Notes under the pieces: generated by a model
Database searches by the model: none
What the model was told of the DNA's origin: nothing
Seen by the model: only the letters and a program-made list of their open reading frames with translations
Program-made: the position numbers and the translations under genes
Shown here: one piece after another, positions 16,265 to 25,190 of the stretch
Layout: the number at the start of each line of letters is the position of its first letter
How positions within the stretch are numbered: position 1 is the first letter of the stretch
Origin: Paenochrobactrum pullorum
GTDB taxonomy: Bacteria > Pseudomonadota > Alphaproteobacteria > Rhizobiales > Rhizobiaceae
NCBI RefSeq assembly: GCF_041929845.1
Contig: NZ_JBHEEH010000005.1
Span: forward strand, 112,182-176,181
Direction: 5' to 3'
DNA: 64,000 nt

Positions 16265-18220
16265 ATGTCAGATAAGCTGTATCCTGTCTTGCCGGGAGCA
16301 AAAGCCAATACACAAATGGATGAAGCGACCTATCAAGCGTGGTATCAGGAAAGTATCACTGATCCGGAGGCGTTTTGGGGCAAACACGGTAAGCGCATTG
16401 ACTGGTTCAAGCCTTACACAAAAGTGAAAAACACCTCCTTTGAAGGTGATATTTCAATCAAATGGTTTGAAGATGGTGTAACCAACATTGCTTACAACTG
16501 TATCGACCGTCATTTGGAAAAGCGCGGCGATCAGGTTGCAATCATTTGGGAAGGTGATAATCCTTATATCGACAAGAAAATCACCTATCGCGAATTGCAT
16601 GATAATGTTTGTCGTTTAGCCAATGTGCTGAAAGACAATGGCGTTCAAAAAGGTGATCGTGTCACCATTTACCTGCCAATGATCCCTGAGGCCGCTTATG
16701 CGATGCTCGCCTGTGCCCGTATCGGCGCAGTGCATTCCATCGTATTCGCCGGCTTTTCACCGGAAGCACTTGCGGGACGTATAGTTGATTGTCAATCAAC
16801 TTTTGTCATCACCTCGGATGAAGGCTTGCGCGGCGGCAAACCAATTGCCCTGAAAGAAAACACCGATAAAGCCATCGACATTGCAGCAAAGCAATATGTG
16901 ATGGTCAACAAGGTGCTGGTTGTACGCCGCACCGGCGGTAAAATCAGCTGGGGGCCGGGACGCGATATCTGGTATCATCAGGAAATTGCCAAAGCTTCTC
17001 CTGTTTGCGAACCGGAACCAATGAATGCGGAAGACCCGCTTTTCATTCTTTACACCTCCGGCTCAACCGGCAAACCAAAAGGTGTTTTGCATACCACCGG
17101 CGGTTATCTTGTCTATGCATCAATAACTCATCAATATGTCTTCGATTATAAGGATGGTGATGTTTACTGGTGTACGGCGGATGTCGGCTGGGTTACCGGT
17201 CATTCCTATCTGGTCTATGGCCCGCTGGCCAATGGTGCTACCACATTGATGTTTGAAGGCGTACCGAATTTCCCTGATTATGGACGTTTCTGGGAAGTGG
17301 TGGACAAACATCACGTCAATATTTTCTATACCGCTCCAACCGCCATTCGCGCACTGATGGGTGCGGGTGATGAATTTGTAACCCATTCCTCCCGCTCCTC
17401 ACTGCGCCTGCTTGGCTCGGTTGGTGAACCGATCAATCCGGAAGCATGGGAATGGTATTATAATGTGGTTGGCGATCAGCGCTGCCCGATTGTCGATACA
17501 TGGTGGCAGACTGAAACAGGCGGCATTTTGATTAGCCCGCTGCCGGGTGCAACGGCATTAAAACCGGGCTCGGCCACCCGTCCATTCTTCGGCATCAAGC
17601 CACAGATTGTCGACAATGAAGGCCAAGTGCTGGAGGGTGTGACCGACGGCAATCTCTGCATCATTGATTCATGGCCATCACAGGCAAGGACGCTTTATGG
17701 CGACCATGCCCGCTTTAAAGAGGCGTATTTCTCCACCTATCCGGGCAAATATTTCTCCGGGGACGGTGTGCGCCGCGACGAAGACGACTATTACTGGATC
17801 ACAGGCCGCGTTGATGACGTTCTGAATATTTCAGGTCACCGTATGGGAACGGCTGAAATTGAATCGGCACTGGTTTCGCATCATGATGTGTCGGAAGCCG
17901 CGGTTGTCGGCTATCCGCATGCCATCAAAGGACAGGGCATCTATTGCTATGTCACACTGATGTCAGACGCTGAAACCAAAGATCAGGACGAATTGCGCAA
18001 AGAGCTGATTGCACATGTGCGCTCCGAGATCGGGCCAATTGCAACACCTGATAAAATCCAGTTTGCACCGGGCTTGCCAAAGACACGCTCCGGCAAAATC
18101 ATGCGCCGTATTTTGCGTAAAATTGCCGAAGATGATTTCGGCACCTTGGGCGACACTTCCACTCTTGCCGATCCGGCGGTGGTGGATGATCTGATTGACC
18201 AGCGCCAGAACAAAAAATAA
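16265..18220 (+). CDS. acs: Acetyl-CoA synthetase
   Basis: A 651-residue AMP-forming acetate:CoA ligase. The P-loop-like core motif YTSGSTGKPKGV, the WWQTETGG substrate motif, the hinge segment YWITGRVDDVLNISGHR and the C-terminal PKTRSGKIMRR, with the lysine that is reversibly acetylated in homologues, are all present. It activates acetate for entry into central metabolism in the cytoplasm. GGAGGA lies 6 nt before the ATG. The 210-bp upstream region shows no gene. Confidence 0.97.
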   Translation: MSDKLYPVLPGAKANTQMDEATYQAWYQESITDPEAFWGKHGKRIDWFKPYTKVKNTSFEGDISIKWFEDGVTNIAYNCIDRHLEKRGDQVAIIWEGDNPYIDKKITYRELHDNVCRLANVLKDNGVQKGDRVTIYLPMIPEAAYAMLACARIGAVHSIVFAGFSPEALAGRIVDCQSTFVITSDEGLRGGKPIALKENTDKAIDIAAKQYVMVNKVLVVRRTGGKISWGPGRDIWYHQEIAKASPVCEPEPMNAEDPLFILYTSGSTGKPKGVLHTTGGYLVYASITHQYVFDYKDGDVYWCTADVGWVTGHSYLVYGPLANGATTLMFEGVPNFPDYGRFWEVVDKHHVNIFYTAPTAIRALMGAGDEFVTHSSRSSLRLLGSVGEPINPEAWEWYYNVVGDQRCPIVDTWWQTETGGILISPLPGATALKPGSATRPFFGIKPQIVDNEGQVLEGVTDGNLCIIDSWPSQARTLYGDHARFKEAYFSTYPGKYFSGDGVRRDEDDYYWITGRVDDVLNISGHRMGTAEIESALVSHHDVSEAAVVGYPHAIKGQGIYCYVTLMSDAETKDQDELRKELIAHVRSEIGPIATPDKIQFAPGLPKTRSGKIMRRILRKIAEDDFGTLGDTSTLADPAVVDDLIDQRQNKK

Positions 18221-18228
18221 TAATCAAA

Positions 18229-18257
18229 AAGGCCGGATTTATCCGGCCTTCATTTTA
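18229..18257. terminator. Bidirectional terminator between acs and the ASCH gene
   Basis: A perfect 10-bp stem AAGGCCGGAT/ATCCGGCCTT (18229-18238 with 18241-18250) has a 2-nt loop, an A-run before and a T-rich tract after. It overlaps the last codon of the converging gene. Confidence 0.85.
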
Positions 18258-18624
18258 TTTGCAGGTTTTCTTCGTCCACTTCCAACAAATATATTTTACG
18301 TTTAGCTATCGCTCTGAACGGCCGCATCAAAGGACGAATATTATTAATTTCCCAAGCAAGCCAGCCATCCTCATAATAGGATGAACAGGTTGCTTTCATA
18401 TCATCGTGTCTGAAGTTACGTATTCCAGCAATTTGGATTAAAGCGATAGCATATCCATCTGGATCCGTCTCTTTTGTCGGTGATAAATAATGCTGGTTCT
18501 CAACAACCAACAAATCCTCATTCTCACTCAAGTCGGGTCGCCAACGCCTGACTTCAAGTGTTTTCTCGCCGCGCACAATCATACTTCCACTGGGTGCGAC
18601 AATAGAAATGGCCTTTATTTTCAT
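18250..18624 (-). CDS. ASCH domain-containing protein
   Basis: A 124-residue protein whose start (KAISIVAPSGSMIVRGEKTLEVRRW) is the ASCH-domain pattern: a PUA-like fold with a GEKTxExR motif. ASCH proteins are thought to bind RNA; some are amidohydrolases acting on N4-acetylcytidine. The catalytic set of the hydrolase subgroup cannot be confirmed by eye, so RNA binding or nucleoside hydrolysis both remain possible. It lies just downstream of the SdhAF4-like gene on the same strand, 23 bp apart. Confidence 0.75.
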   Translation of the reverse strand: MKIKAISIVAPSGSMIVRGEKTLEVRRWRPDLSENEDLLVVENQHYLSPTKETDPDGYAIALIQIAGIRNFRHDDMKATCSSYYEDGWLAWEINNIRPLMRPFRAIAKRKIYLLEVDEENLQIK

Positions 18625-18647
18625 AAAATCTCACAGGCCATTAGTGA

Positions 18648-18869
18648 TTAAAAATCAATGCTGCGGCCTTTGATTTCCCAATCACCAAAACGTGCAGGGT
18701 CTTTGCCGCCGCGCCCGCCAATTTCTCGTGGGGGGGCTGTCTGTTCATCAATTTTCCGGCGCTCTTCTGCTTCTTTTAGCGCACGTTGTGCAGCCGGAGG
18801 CAAATCGTTAAAGTCACGCGCCTCCGCAGCCATATCCTGTACCTGATCTGCCACATCATTCTTGGTCAT
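18648..18869 (-). CDS. DUF1674 protein, succinate dehydrogenase assembly factor 4 homologue
   Basis: A 73-residue protein ending in GGKDPARFGDWEIKGRSIDF, the conserved tail of the DUF1674/SdhAF4 family. Family members help insert FAD into, and protect, the flavoprotein subunit of succinate dehydrogenase; the bacterial role is extrapolated from eukaryotes. ATG 18869 is preferred: GGGAT is 9 nt upstream, whereas the GTG at 18875 would be too close. The N-terminal half is charged and Ala-rich with no fold apparent. Confidence 0.8.
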   Translation of the reverse strand: MTKNDVADQVQDMAAEARDFNDLPPAAQRALKEAEERRKIDEQTAPPREIGGRGGKDPARFGDWEIKGRSIDF

Positions 18870-18965
18870 AACCACTATCCCACACTATTATCGACAATAA
18901 GTTCGAAAGCTAATTATTGAAGCTTGGCGTTCTGATCCCCATGATATAGGCAAGATCAATTACTG

Positions 18966-19080
18966 TGCAAAGCATTTTCAGCGCATCCTGAAAAGTGTGA
19001 AGCGGTTTTCAGAAAAAGATGCGCGTAAAACAAAGGACAAGAGCATTTTCAGTGATTCAATTTAAACTGAGAATGCTCTA
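18966..19080 (+). repeat. Dispersed palindromic intergenic repeat, copy A
   Basis: Two hairpins in tandem: GCGCATC (18981-18987) with GATGCGC (19018-19024), joined by GCGTAAAACAAAG to a second hairpin with GAGCATT/AATGCTC arms. The pattern and the linker match copy C at 53916-54020 (GCGTAAAAACAAA) and the first half matches copy B at 49641-49700. This resembles rhizobial intergenic mosaic-type elements. It lies between the SdhAF4-like gene and htpX. Confidence 0.7.
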
Positions 19081-19116
19081 ATATGATAATTTGCACATCG
19101 TTTCAGGAGATAGCCA

Positions 19117-20073
19117 ATGAACATGACAAGAACAGCCATGCTGATTGCCTTGATGACAGTCATGTTTATGAGTGTCGGTTATCTGTTGGGCGGCAGCGGC
19201 GGCATGCTGATTGCACTGCTGATTGCTATTGCCATGAATGCGATCGGCTATTGGAATTCAGACAAAATGGTGTTGCGTATGTATAATGCGCAAGAAGCCG
19301 ACGAGCGTACAGCGCCTGAATATTTCCGTATTGTCCGCGGTCTTGCTGCCAATGCCGGTTTGCCGACACCTAAAATCTATATCATCAATGAGGATCAGGC
19401 CAATGCTTTTGCCACCGGACGCAATCCGGAAAACGCAGCTGTTGCCGCAACAACCGGCCTGTTACAGCGTTTGACACCGGAAGAAATTGCCGGTGTGATG
19501 GCACATGAACTGGCCCATGTACAAAACCGTGATACATTGACAATGACGATCACCGCCACCTTGGCCGGTGCAATTTCAATGCTCGGCAATTTTGCACTTT
19601 TCTTCAGCGGCAACCGTGAAAACGGCAATAATATTTTAAGCATTATCGGCACGATCATTGCGATGATTGTCGCCCCTTTTGCAGCCATGATCGTGCAAAT
19701 GGCAGTAAGCCGAACCCGCGAATATGCTGCCGACCGCAGAGGCGCTGAAATTTGCGGCAATCCGCTTTGGCTTGCCTCGGCTTTGAATAAAATTGCCCGT
19801 AGTGCCAAAACGACGGTTAATGAAGAAGCCGAGCATAATCCGGCAACGGCACATATGTTTATTATCAACCCGCTTTCAGGACGCGGTGCAGATAATTTGT
19901 TTTCAACCCATCCGGATACTGATAATCGCATTGCAGCTTTGCAGCAAATGGCGGCAGAGATGGGCATGTCTTATTCAACCCCTTCATCATCAGCAGTACG
20001 TGGCCCTTGGGGCAGCGCTGCAGAAAATAATGATGATCAGGGCTCAACCGGCTTTAAAGGACCGTGGTCGTGA
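19117..20073 (+). CDS. htpX: Membrane zinc metalloprotease HtpX
   Basis: A 318-residue M48 family protease. Two N-terminal transmembrane segments (residues 5-20 and 26-42) precede the zinc motif HELAH (His130, Glu131, His134); the third ligand is the Glu of SRTREYAADR. Two more hydrophobic segments follow the motif. HtpX degrades misfolded inner-membrane proteins with FtsH. CAGGAGA precedes the ATG. The stop overlaps the rsmB start (GTGA), indicating coupling. Confidence 0.96.
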   Translation: MNMTRTAMLIALMTVMFMSVGYLLGGSGGMLIALLIAIAMNAIGYWNSDKMVLRMYNAQEADERTAPEYFRIVRGLAANAGLPTPKIYIINEDQANAFATGRNPENAAVAATTGLLQRLTPEEIAGVMAHELAHVQNRDTLTMTITATLAGAISMLGNFALFFSGNRENGNNILSIIGTIIAMIVAPFAAMIVQMAVSRTREYAADRRGAEICGNPLWLASALNKIARSAKTTVNEEAEHNPATAHMFIINPLSGRGADNLFSTHPDTDNRIAALQQMAAEMGMSYSTPSSSAVRGPWGSAAENNDDQGSTGFKGPWS

Positions 20074-21464
20074 ACCAAACAAAAAATAACAATGCCGGAA
20101 AAAAACGGATTTTCAAACAGCATAATGACATGTTCGACCGTCCGGGTCTGGCAGCACGCCTTTGTGCGCAGCGCCTGCTTGGCGCAGTCATTGAAAAAAA
20201 CAGCTCCCTTGACGGTTTGACCGATAATAATACCGGCAATGCGCAATATCTGGCGCTCGAGCCACGTGACCGCTCTCTTGTGCGCGCGATCCTTGGCACA
20301 TCTTTGCGCAATCGCGGCACGATTGAACAGACAATCAGCCGTTTGCTTGATCGTCCGCTGCCGGAAAATGCCCATTCTCTGAAACATCTTTTGCATGTGG
20401 CAACCGCCCAAATCCTTTATCTTTCGGTGCCGGATCACTCGGCCGTCGATCTGGCTGTCACGGCTGCCGACAGTGATCCGCGCAACCGCAAATATGCCGG
20501 TCTTGTGAACGCAATTTTACGTCGTATTGTGCGCTCAAAAGAAAAGGTGCTGGCACATGCTGCCAAAACCGACCAAGCCGCCAACAATGTGCCTGCATGG
20601 TTCAATGATATGTTGATTGCCGCTTATGGCGAGGAAAAATCTGCCAAGATTTTGCAAATGCAAACCTATGAGCCGCCCATTGACCTCACTGTCAAAGGCG
20701 ACCCGAAACATTGGGCTGAGGTGCTAAATGGCACTGTTTTGCCAAATGGTTCTGTGCGTTTGGGCTCGTTTGAAGGCTCGCTCACCGATTTGCAAGGTTT
20801 TGAAGAAGGCGAATGGTGGGTGCAGGATATGGCTGCAAGCCTGCCCGCCCGCCTGATGGGTGACTTGAAGGGCAAAAAAGTGGCCGATCTTTGCGCGGCT
20901 CCAGGTGGGAAAACCGCCCAACTCGCGCTTGCCGGTGCCGATGTGACCGCTCTTGATCTCTCCGCCAATCGCTTGAAACGCCTGCAAGGTAATTTTGACC
21001 GTCTGAAACTGCCGGTTAAAACACACCAAACTAACCTTATGGACTATGAACCGGAAGAGCTTTTTGACGCTGTCCTTCTGGATGCGCCTTGCTCATCCAC
21101 CGGCACTGTGCGCCGCCATCCGGATGTGCCTTGGACAAAAACACCCGACGATCTGGCAAAGCTTGCAACCGTGCAGGCCAATCTGCTGGCGCGTTCAGTC
21201 GACTTCGTCAAGCCGGGTGGAATTATTGTTTTTTCCAATTGCTCGCTGGATCCGCTTGAGGGCGAAGACGTGGCAAGGGCAGCGCTCAAAAATCCGACAT
21301 TGGAAGCCTATCCGATTACGGCACAAGATTGTGAAGGGATCGAAAACCTCATCACCGTTGAAGGTTTTTTACGCTCGACTCCTGCAGATATGCCGCATGA
21401 AGATCCGCAACTTGCAGGGATGGACGGATTTTTTGCCGCCCGTTTTCGTAAAAAAATGTCATAG
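20070..21464 (+). CDS. rsmB: 16S rRNA m5C methyltransferase RsmB-like (Sun/Fmu)
   Basis: A 464-residue protein with an N-terminal NusB-like RNA-binding region (ARLCAQRLLGAVIEKNSSL ... DHSAVDLAVTAADSDPR) and a C-terminal SAM-dependent methyltransferase: the SAM loop is DLCAAPGGKTAQLA, and the two conserved cysteines are in DAPCSSTGTVRRHPD and SNCSLDPLEGED. Homologues methylate C967 of 16S rRNA. GTG 20070 is chosen over GTG 20064 because AAAGGA (20056-20061) is then 8 nt upstream and the start overlaps the htpX stop. Confidence 0.9.
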   Translation: MNQTKNNNAGKKRIFKQHNDMFDRPGLAARLCAQRLLGAVIEKNSSLDGLTDNNTGNAQYLALEPRDRSLVRAILGTSLRNRGTIEQTISRLLDRPLPENAHSLKHLLHVATAQILYLSVPDHSAVDLAVTAADSDPRNRKYAGLVNAILRRIVRSKEKVLAHAAKTDQAANNVPAWFNDMLIAAYGEEKSAKILQMQTYEPPIDLTVKGDPKHWAEVLNGTVLPNGSVRLGSFEGSLTDLQGFEEGEWWVQDMAASLPARLMGDLKGKKVADLCAAPGGKTAQLALAGADVTALDLSANRLKRLQGNFDRLKLPVKTHQTNLMDYEPEELFDAVLLDAPCSSTGTVRRHPDVPWTKTPDDLAKLATVQANLLARSVDFVKPGGIIVFSNCSLDPLEGEDVARAALKNPTLEAYPITAQDCEGIENLITVEGFLRSTPADMPHEDPQLAGMDGFFAARFRKKMS

Positions 21465-21609
21465 TCCGGTTTTAAATAACTGATACCCCAATGAATTGTG
21501 AGTTTTAACCTATACAGTAGATTACTGTTATGGTTAACACTCGATTCACCATTCTTGTAGCATTATACACTTAGAAGAGAAGGCCTGTGATTTGGCCTTT
21601 TGCTGACCA

Positions 21610-23367
21610 ATGACATATAATTCCGTAAATTCAGGCAAGGAGACCGGCCGCGTGACTGTCGCCCTCAGCGAAACCCCGCATTTATGGGGACTGGCTGCCG
21701 CACAAACATGGCGGCGCTTCAGTCGTCGTTTGCGCATGGGGCCGCTATATCGCTGGCGCTTTACCGGGTTCACTCCAGAACGCATTCTTATTGCGCCGCC
21801 TGATTTGCGCGTCGCTGACCCGCAACTTGCACAAGAATTTTACCACGGGCGTTTTGCACTCGCCGGACGCATGGTGGAAACCGGTGGTTTTTCACCTTTC
21901 GCCGTTGAACCGCCAACCCATGCTTGGGAAGCAGCATTGCACGGTTTTGGCTGGCTGCGTCATATGCGCAGTGCCGAAACAGACCTTGCCAAAGCCAACA
22001 CACGTGCACTCGTTGACGACTGGATCAAGCTGCATAGCAAACGCATCAATGGCATGGCATGGGAGCCGGAAGTCACCGCACAGCGCATAATTGCTTGGCT
22101 TCAGCATTCCAATTTGATTTTGGAAGGGGCAGAACTGCCGGCATATCGTAAATTTATGCGCTCGCTTGCCATGCAAGTGCGTTATTTGCGCACTGTTGCT
22201 GCGGTGATGGATGATGGTGAAGAAAAACTTCGTGCCCGCATTGCGCTTGCATTTGCCTCTCTTGCATTGCCGATGTCGCCATCAACAGTGCGCGCTGCCA
22301 AGCGCAATCTGGAATATGAGCTGAACCGCCAGATTTTACCCGATGGCGGCCATATTTCGCGCAATCCCGTCACCGTACTGGAATTACTGGCCGATCTTTT
22401 GCCATTGCGACAAACCTATGCCAATGGCACCGAAACACCGCCTAAAGCACTGATTGAAGCAGTCGAGCGCATGCTGCCGGCTTTGCGTTTTTTCCGCCAT
22501 CAAGACGGAAGTCTGGCACTTTTTAACGGTGTGGGGCCAACGCTGCCAGAGCGCATTATCTCTGTTTTGCGTCATGATGAAACCGCAGGCGCGCCGCTCA
22601 CCCATGCGCCTTATTCCGGCTATGAACGCTTATCGATGGGGTCGACTACGATTATTGCCGATACTGGCCTGCCGCCACCGGTGACTGCATCGCGCGATGC
22701 CCATGCCGGCTGTCTATCATTTGAAATGTCATCCGGTCGCCAGCGCTATATCGTCAATTCGGGTATCGACCGTTACGGCCCTGCCGAGTTCCGCCCACTC
22801 GGGCGTTCAACAGCGGCGCACACAACAGCCACCATCAACGATACATCATCCTGCCGTTTCAGCCTCACTTCAGGCCTGTCCAAAATGCTGGGCACGCCGA
22901 TCATTGCAGGCCCCATCAAAGTGCATCGTGAGCATATCGAAGATATCGGCACGCAAGGTTTTCTGGCAAGTCATGACGGCTATGCACGTCTTTTCGGCAT
23001 TCATCATGAGCGCCGTGTTTGTCTTTCCCATAGCGGCAGTATCATTCAAGGCTCAGACCGCTTTTATCGTGAAGACGGCAAGCCGATGGGCGGCAAAACC
23101 CGCGATATAATTGCCGTGCGCTTCCACGTTCACCCATCCGTTCATGTGGAATTTAACGAAGACGGTTTGCTGGTGCTTTCTGCCGAGCGCGATGACACAT
23201 GGGCTTTTTCCTGCTTTGAAATAGCGCCGCAACTGGAAGACTCAATCTTCTTTGCCGGTTTCCGCGGGCCTGTGCGCAGCAAACAAATTGTGCTGCATTT
23301 TTCCGGTTCCGAGCTGGAACAGGTCAATTGGCAGCTGACACGCATCGCCCTTGGCAATTATGTTTGA
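21610..23367 (+). CDS. Heparinase II/III family protein
   Basis: A 585-residue protein with an alpha-barrel N-terminal half and a beta-rich C-terminal half, as in the heparinase II/III-like family (C-terminal segment AHAGCLSFEMSSGRQRYIVN and GRSTAAHTTATINDTSS). Known members are polysaccharide lyases for heparin, alginate or related uronates. No obvious Sec signal is present although the N-terminus is basic, so its location is uncertain. Between rsmB and purH it is a conserved neighbour in Brucella-like genomes, where its substrate is not established; a role in envelope or periplasmic glycans is only a guess. Confidence 0.85.
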   Translation: MTYNSVNSGKETGRVTVALSETPHLWGLAAAQTWRRFSRRLRMGPLYRWRFTGFTPERILIAPPDLRVADPQLAQEFYHGRFALAGRMVETGGFSPFAVEPPTHAWEAALHGFGWLRHMRSAETDLAKANTRALVDDWIKLHSKRINGMAWEPEVTAQRIIAWLQHSNLILEGAELPAYRKFMRSLAMQVRYLRTVAAVMDDGEEKLRARIALAFASLALPMSPSTVRAAKRNLEYELNRQILPDGGHISRNPVTVLELLADLLPLRQTYANGTETPPKALIEAVERMLPALRFFRHQDGSLALFNGVGPTLPERIISVLRHDETAGAPLTHAPYSGYERLSMGSTTIIADTGLPPPVTASRDAHAGCLSFEMSSGRQRYIVNSGIDRYGPAEFRPLGRSTAAHTTATINDTSSCRFSLTSGLSKMLGTPIIAGPIKVHREHIEDIGTQGFLASHDGYARLFGIHHERRVCLSHSGSIIQGSDRFYREDGKPMGGKTRDIIAVRFHVHPSVHVEFNEDGLLVLSAERDDTWAFSCFEIAPQLEDSIFFAGFRGPVRSKQIVLHFSGSELEQVNWQLTRIALGNYV

Positions 23368-23507
23368 GACAAAAGAGCTCAAAAAGTCTTCAAATGAAGG
23401 ATTTTGACATTAAAAGTTACAAAGACCGGCTTTTAAGATAGGATTCATCCGCCCCTTGTGCTAACCCGCAGCCATCCCCTCACGTTTCATCAACGAAGAG
23501 AATTTCC

Positions 23508-25124
23508 ATGGCTGTTAGTTCCAAACATATCCCCGCCCCTGATCTGTGTCAGGTGCGGCGCGCGCTGTTGTCTGTATCGGATAAAACCGGTCTTATCGAA
23601 TTTGCTCAAGCTCTGCATGATCAGGGTGTTGAACTGCTGTCCACCGGTGGCACGGCAAAAGCAATAGCCGCTGCTGGTATTCCGGTGCGCGATGTGTCCG
23701 AAATTACCGGTTTTCCGGAAATCATGGATGGTCGTGTCAAGACATTGCACCCATCGGTGCATGGTGCTCTGCTTGCTGTCCGCAATGATCCGGAACATGT
23801 CAGTGCCATGGAAGAACATAATATTCACGGCATTGATCTGGCTGTCATCAATCTCTACCCGTTTGAAGAAGTGCGCTACCAAGGCGGCGACTACGATACA
23901 ACGGTTGAGAATATCGACATTGGTGGCCCTGCAATGATCCGTGCATCGGCCAAAAACCATGCTTATGTGACAACTGTTGTTGACCCGCAAGATTATGCGC
24001 TGGTTGTTGCAGAGCTGAAACAAAACAGTGGTTCATTGCCATACGCCTTCCGCCAACAGATGGCTGCAAAGGCGTTTTCACGCACTGCCGCTTATGATGC
24101 AGCCATTTCCGGCTGGTTTGCTGAAAGCCTTAGCCAAGAAGCACCAAAATGGCGCTCGCTTGCAGGCACTTTGCATTCGGTCATGCGTTATGGTGAAAAC
24201 CCGCATCAGAAAGCTGGCTTTTATCTCACCGGTGAAAACCGCGCCGGTGTTGCAACAGCCACCCAGCTTCAGGGCAAGCAGCTTTCTTACAACAATATCA
24301 ATGATACTGATGCAGCTTTTGAGCTGGTTGCCGAATTTGACCCTGCCCGAACCAGTGCAGTAGCAATCATCAAGCACGCCAATCCATGCGGCGTGGCTGA
24401 AGGTAACAGCATTAAAGATGCTTACCTTAAAGCTTTGGCTTGCGATCCGGTTTCAGCCTTTGGCGGTATTGTAGCTCTCAACAAAACCCTGGATGCAGAG
24501 GCTGCCGAAGAAATCGTCAAAATCTTCACCGAAGTGATCATTGCGCCTGATGCAACTGAGGAAGCACAAGCAATCGTTGCAGCCAAGAAAAACTTGCGCC
24601 TGCTTACCACTGGTGGTTTGCCCGATCCACGTAGCCAAGGCATTTCAGCCAAAACCGTTGCTGGCGGCTTGCTGATCCAGTCACGCGACAATGGCAATAT
24701 TGATGACCTCGATCTGAAAGTTGTCACCAAACGCACACCTACTGACGCTGAAATGAACGACCTCAAATTCGCGTTCCGCGTTGCCAAGCACGTTAAATCC
24801 AACGCAATCGTCTATGTTAAAGACGGTGCAACTGTCGGTGTTGGTGCAGGCCAGATGAGCCGCGTGGATTCTGCCCGTATTGCAGCGCGAAAAGCAGAAG
24901 ATGCGGCAGAAACCGCTAATCTGGATGCGCCACTCACAAAGGGTTCAGTTGTTGCATCCGATGCGTTCTTCCCGTTCGCTGACGGTTTGCTGTCTGCTAT
25001 TGAAGCTGGTGCCACGGCAGTTATCCAGCCGGGCGGCTCCATGCGTGATGATGAAGTGATCGCTGCTGCTGATGAACATGGCATTGCTATGGTGATGACC
25101 GGCATGCGCCACTTCCGTCACTAA
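23508..25124 (+). CDS. purH: Bifunctional AICAR formyltransferase / IMP cyclohydrolase
   Basis: A 538-residue enzyme for the last two steps of IMP synthesis. The N-terminal MGS-like cyclohydrolase domain (ALLSVSDKTGLIEFAQ, STGGTAKAIAAAGI, GRVKTLHPSVHGALL) is followed by the formyltransferase domain (RYGENPHQKAGFY, IIKHANPCGVAEG, QPGGSMRDDEVI). Length and motifs are complete. A clear terminator follows. Confidence 0.98.
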   Translation: MAVSSKHIPAPDLCQVRRALLSVSDKTGLIEFAQALHDQGVELLSTGGTAKAIAAAGIPVRDVSEITGFPEIMDGRVKTLHPSVHGALLAVRNDPEHVSAMEEHNIHGIDLAVINLYPFEEVRYQGGDYDTTVENIDIGGPAMIRASAKNHAYVTTVVDPQDYALVVAELKQNSGSLPYAFRQQMAAKAFSRTAAYDAAISGWFAESLSQEAPKWRSLAGTLHSVMRYGENPHQKAGFYLTGENRAGVATATQLQGKQLSYNNINDTDAAFELVAEFDPARTSAVAIIKHANPCGVAEGNSIKDAYLKALACDPVSAFGGIVALNKTLDAEAAEEIVKIFTEVIIAPDATEEAQAIVAAKKNLRLLTTGGLPDPRSQGISAKTVAGGLLIQSRDNGNIDDLDLKVVTKRTPTDAEMNDLKFAFRVAKHVKSNAIVYVKDGATVGVGAGQMSRVDSARIAARKAEDAAETANLDAPLTKGSVVASDAFFPFADGLLSAIEAGATAVIQPGGSMRDDEVIAAADEHGIAMVMTGMRHFRH

Positions 25125-25148
25125 GCATTACCGATTGTTTAAACAAAT

Positions 25149-25179
25149 ACACCGCCGGATGATTTCGGCGGTGTTTTTT
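25149..25179. terminator. Terminator between purH and the converging MFS gene
   Basis: A 9-bp stem ACACCGCCG/CGGCGGTGT (25149-25157 with 25166-25174) is followed by six T residues. It can serve both converging transcripts. Confidence 0.85.
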
Positions 25180-25190
25180 GTATTTCAATT

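Noticed and set aside
23404..23439. TTGACA and TAAGAT upstream of purH as a promoter
   Set aside because: The spacing is 24 nt, too long for a sigma-70 promoter.
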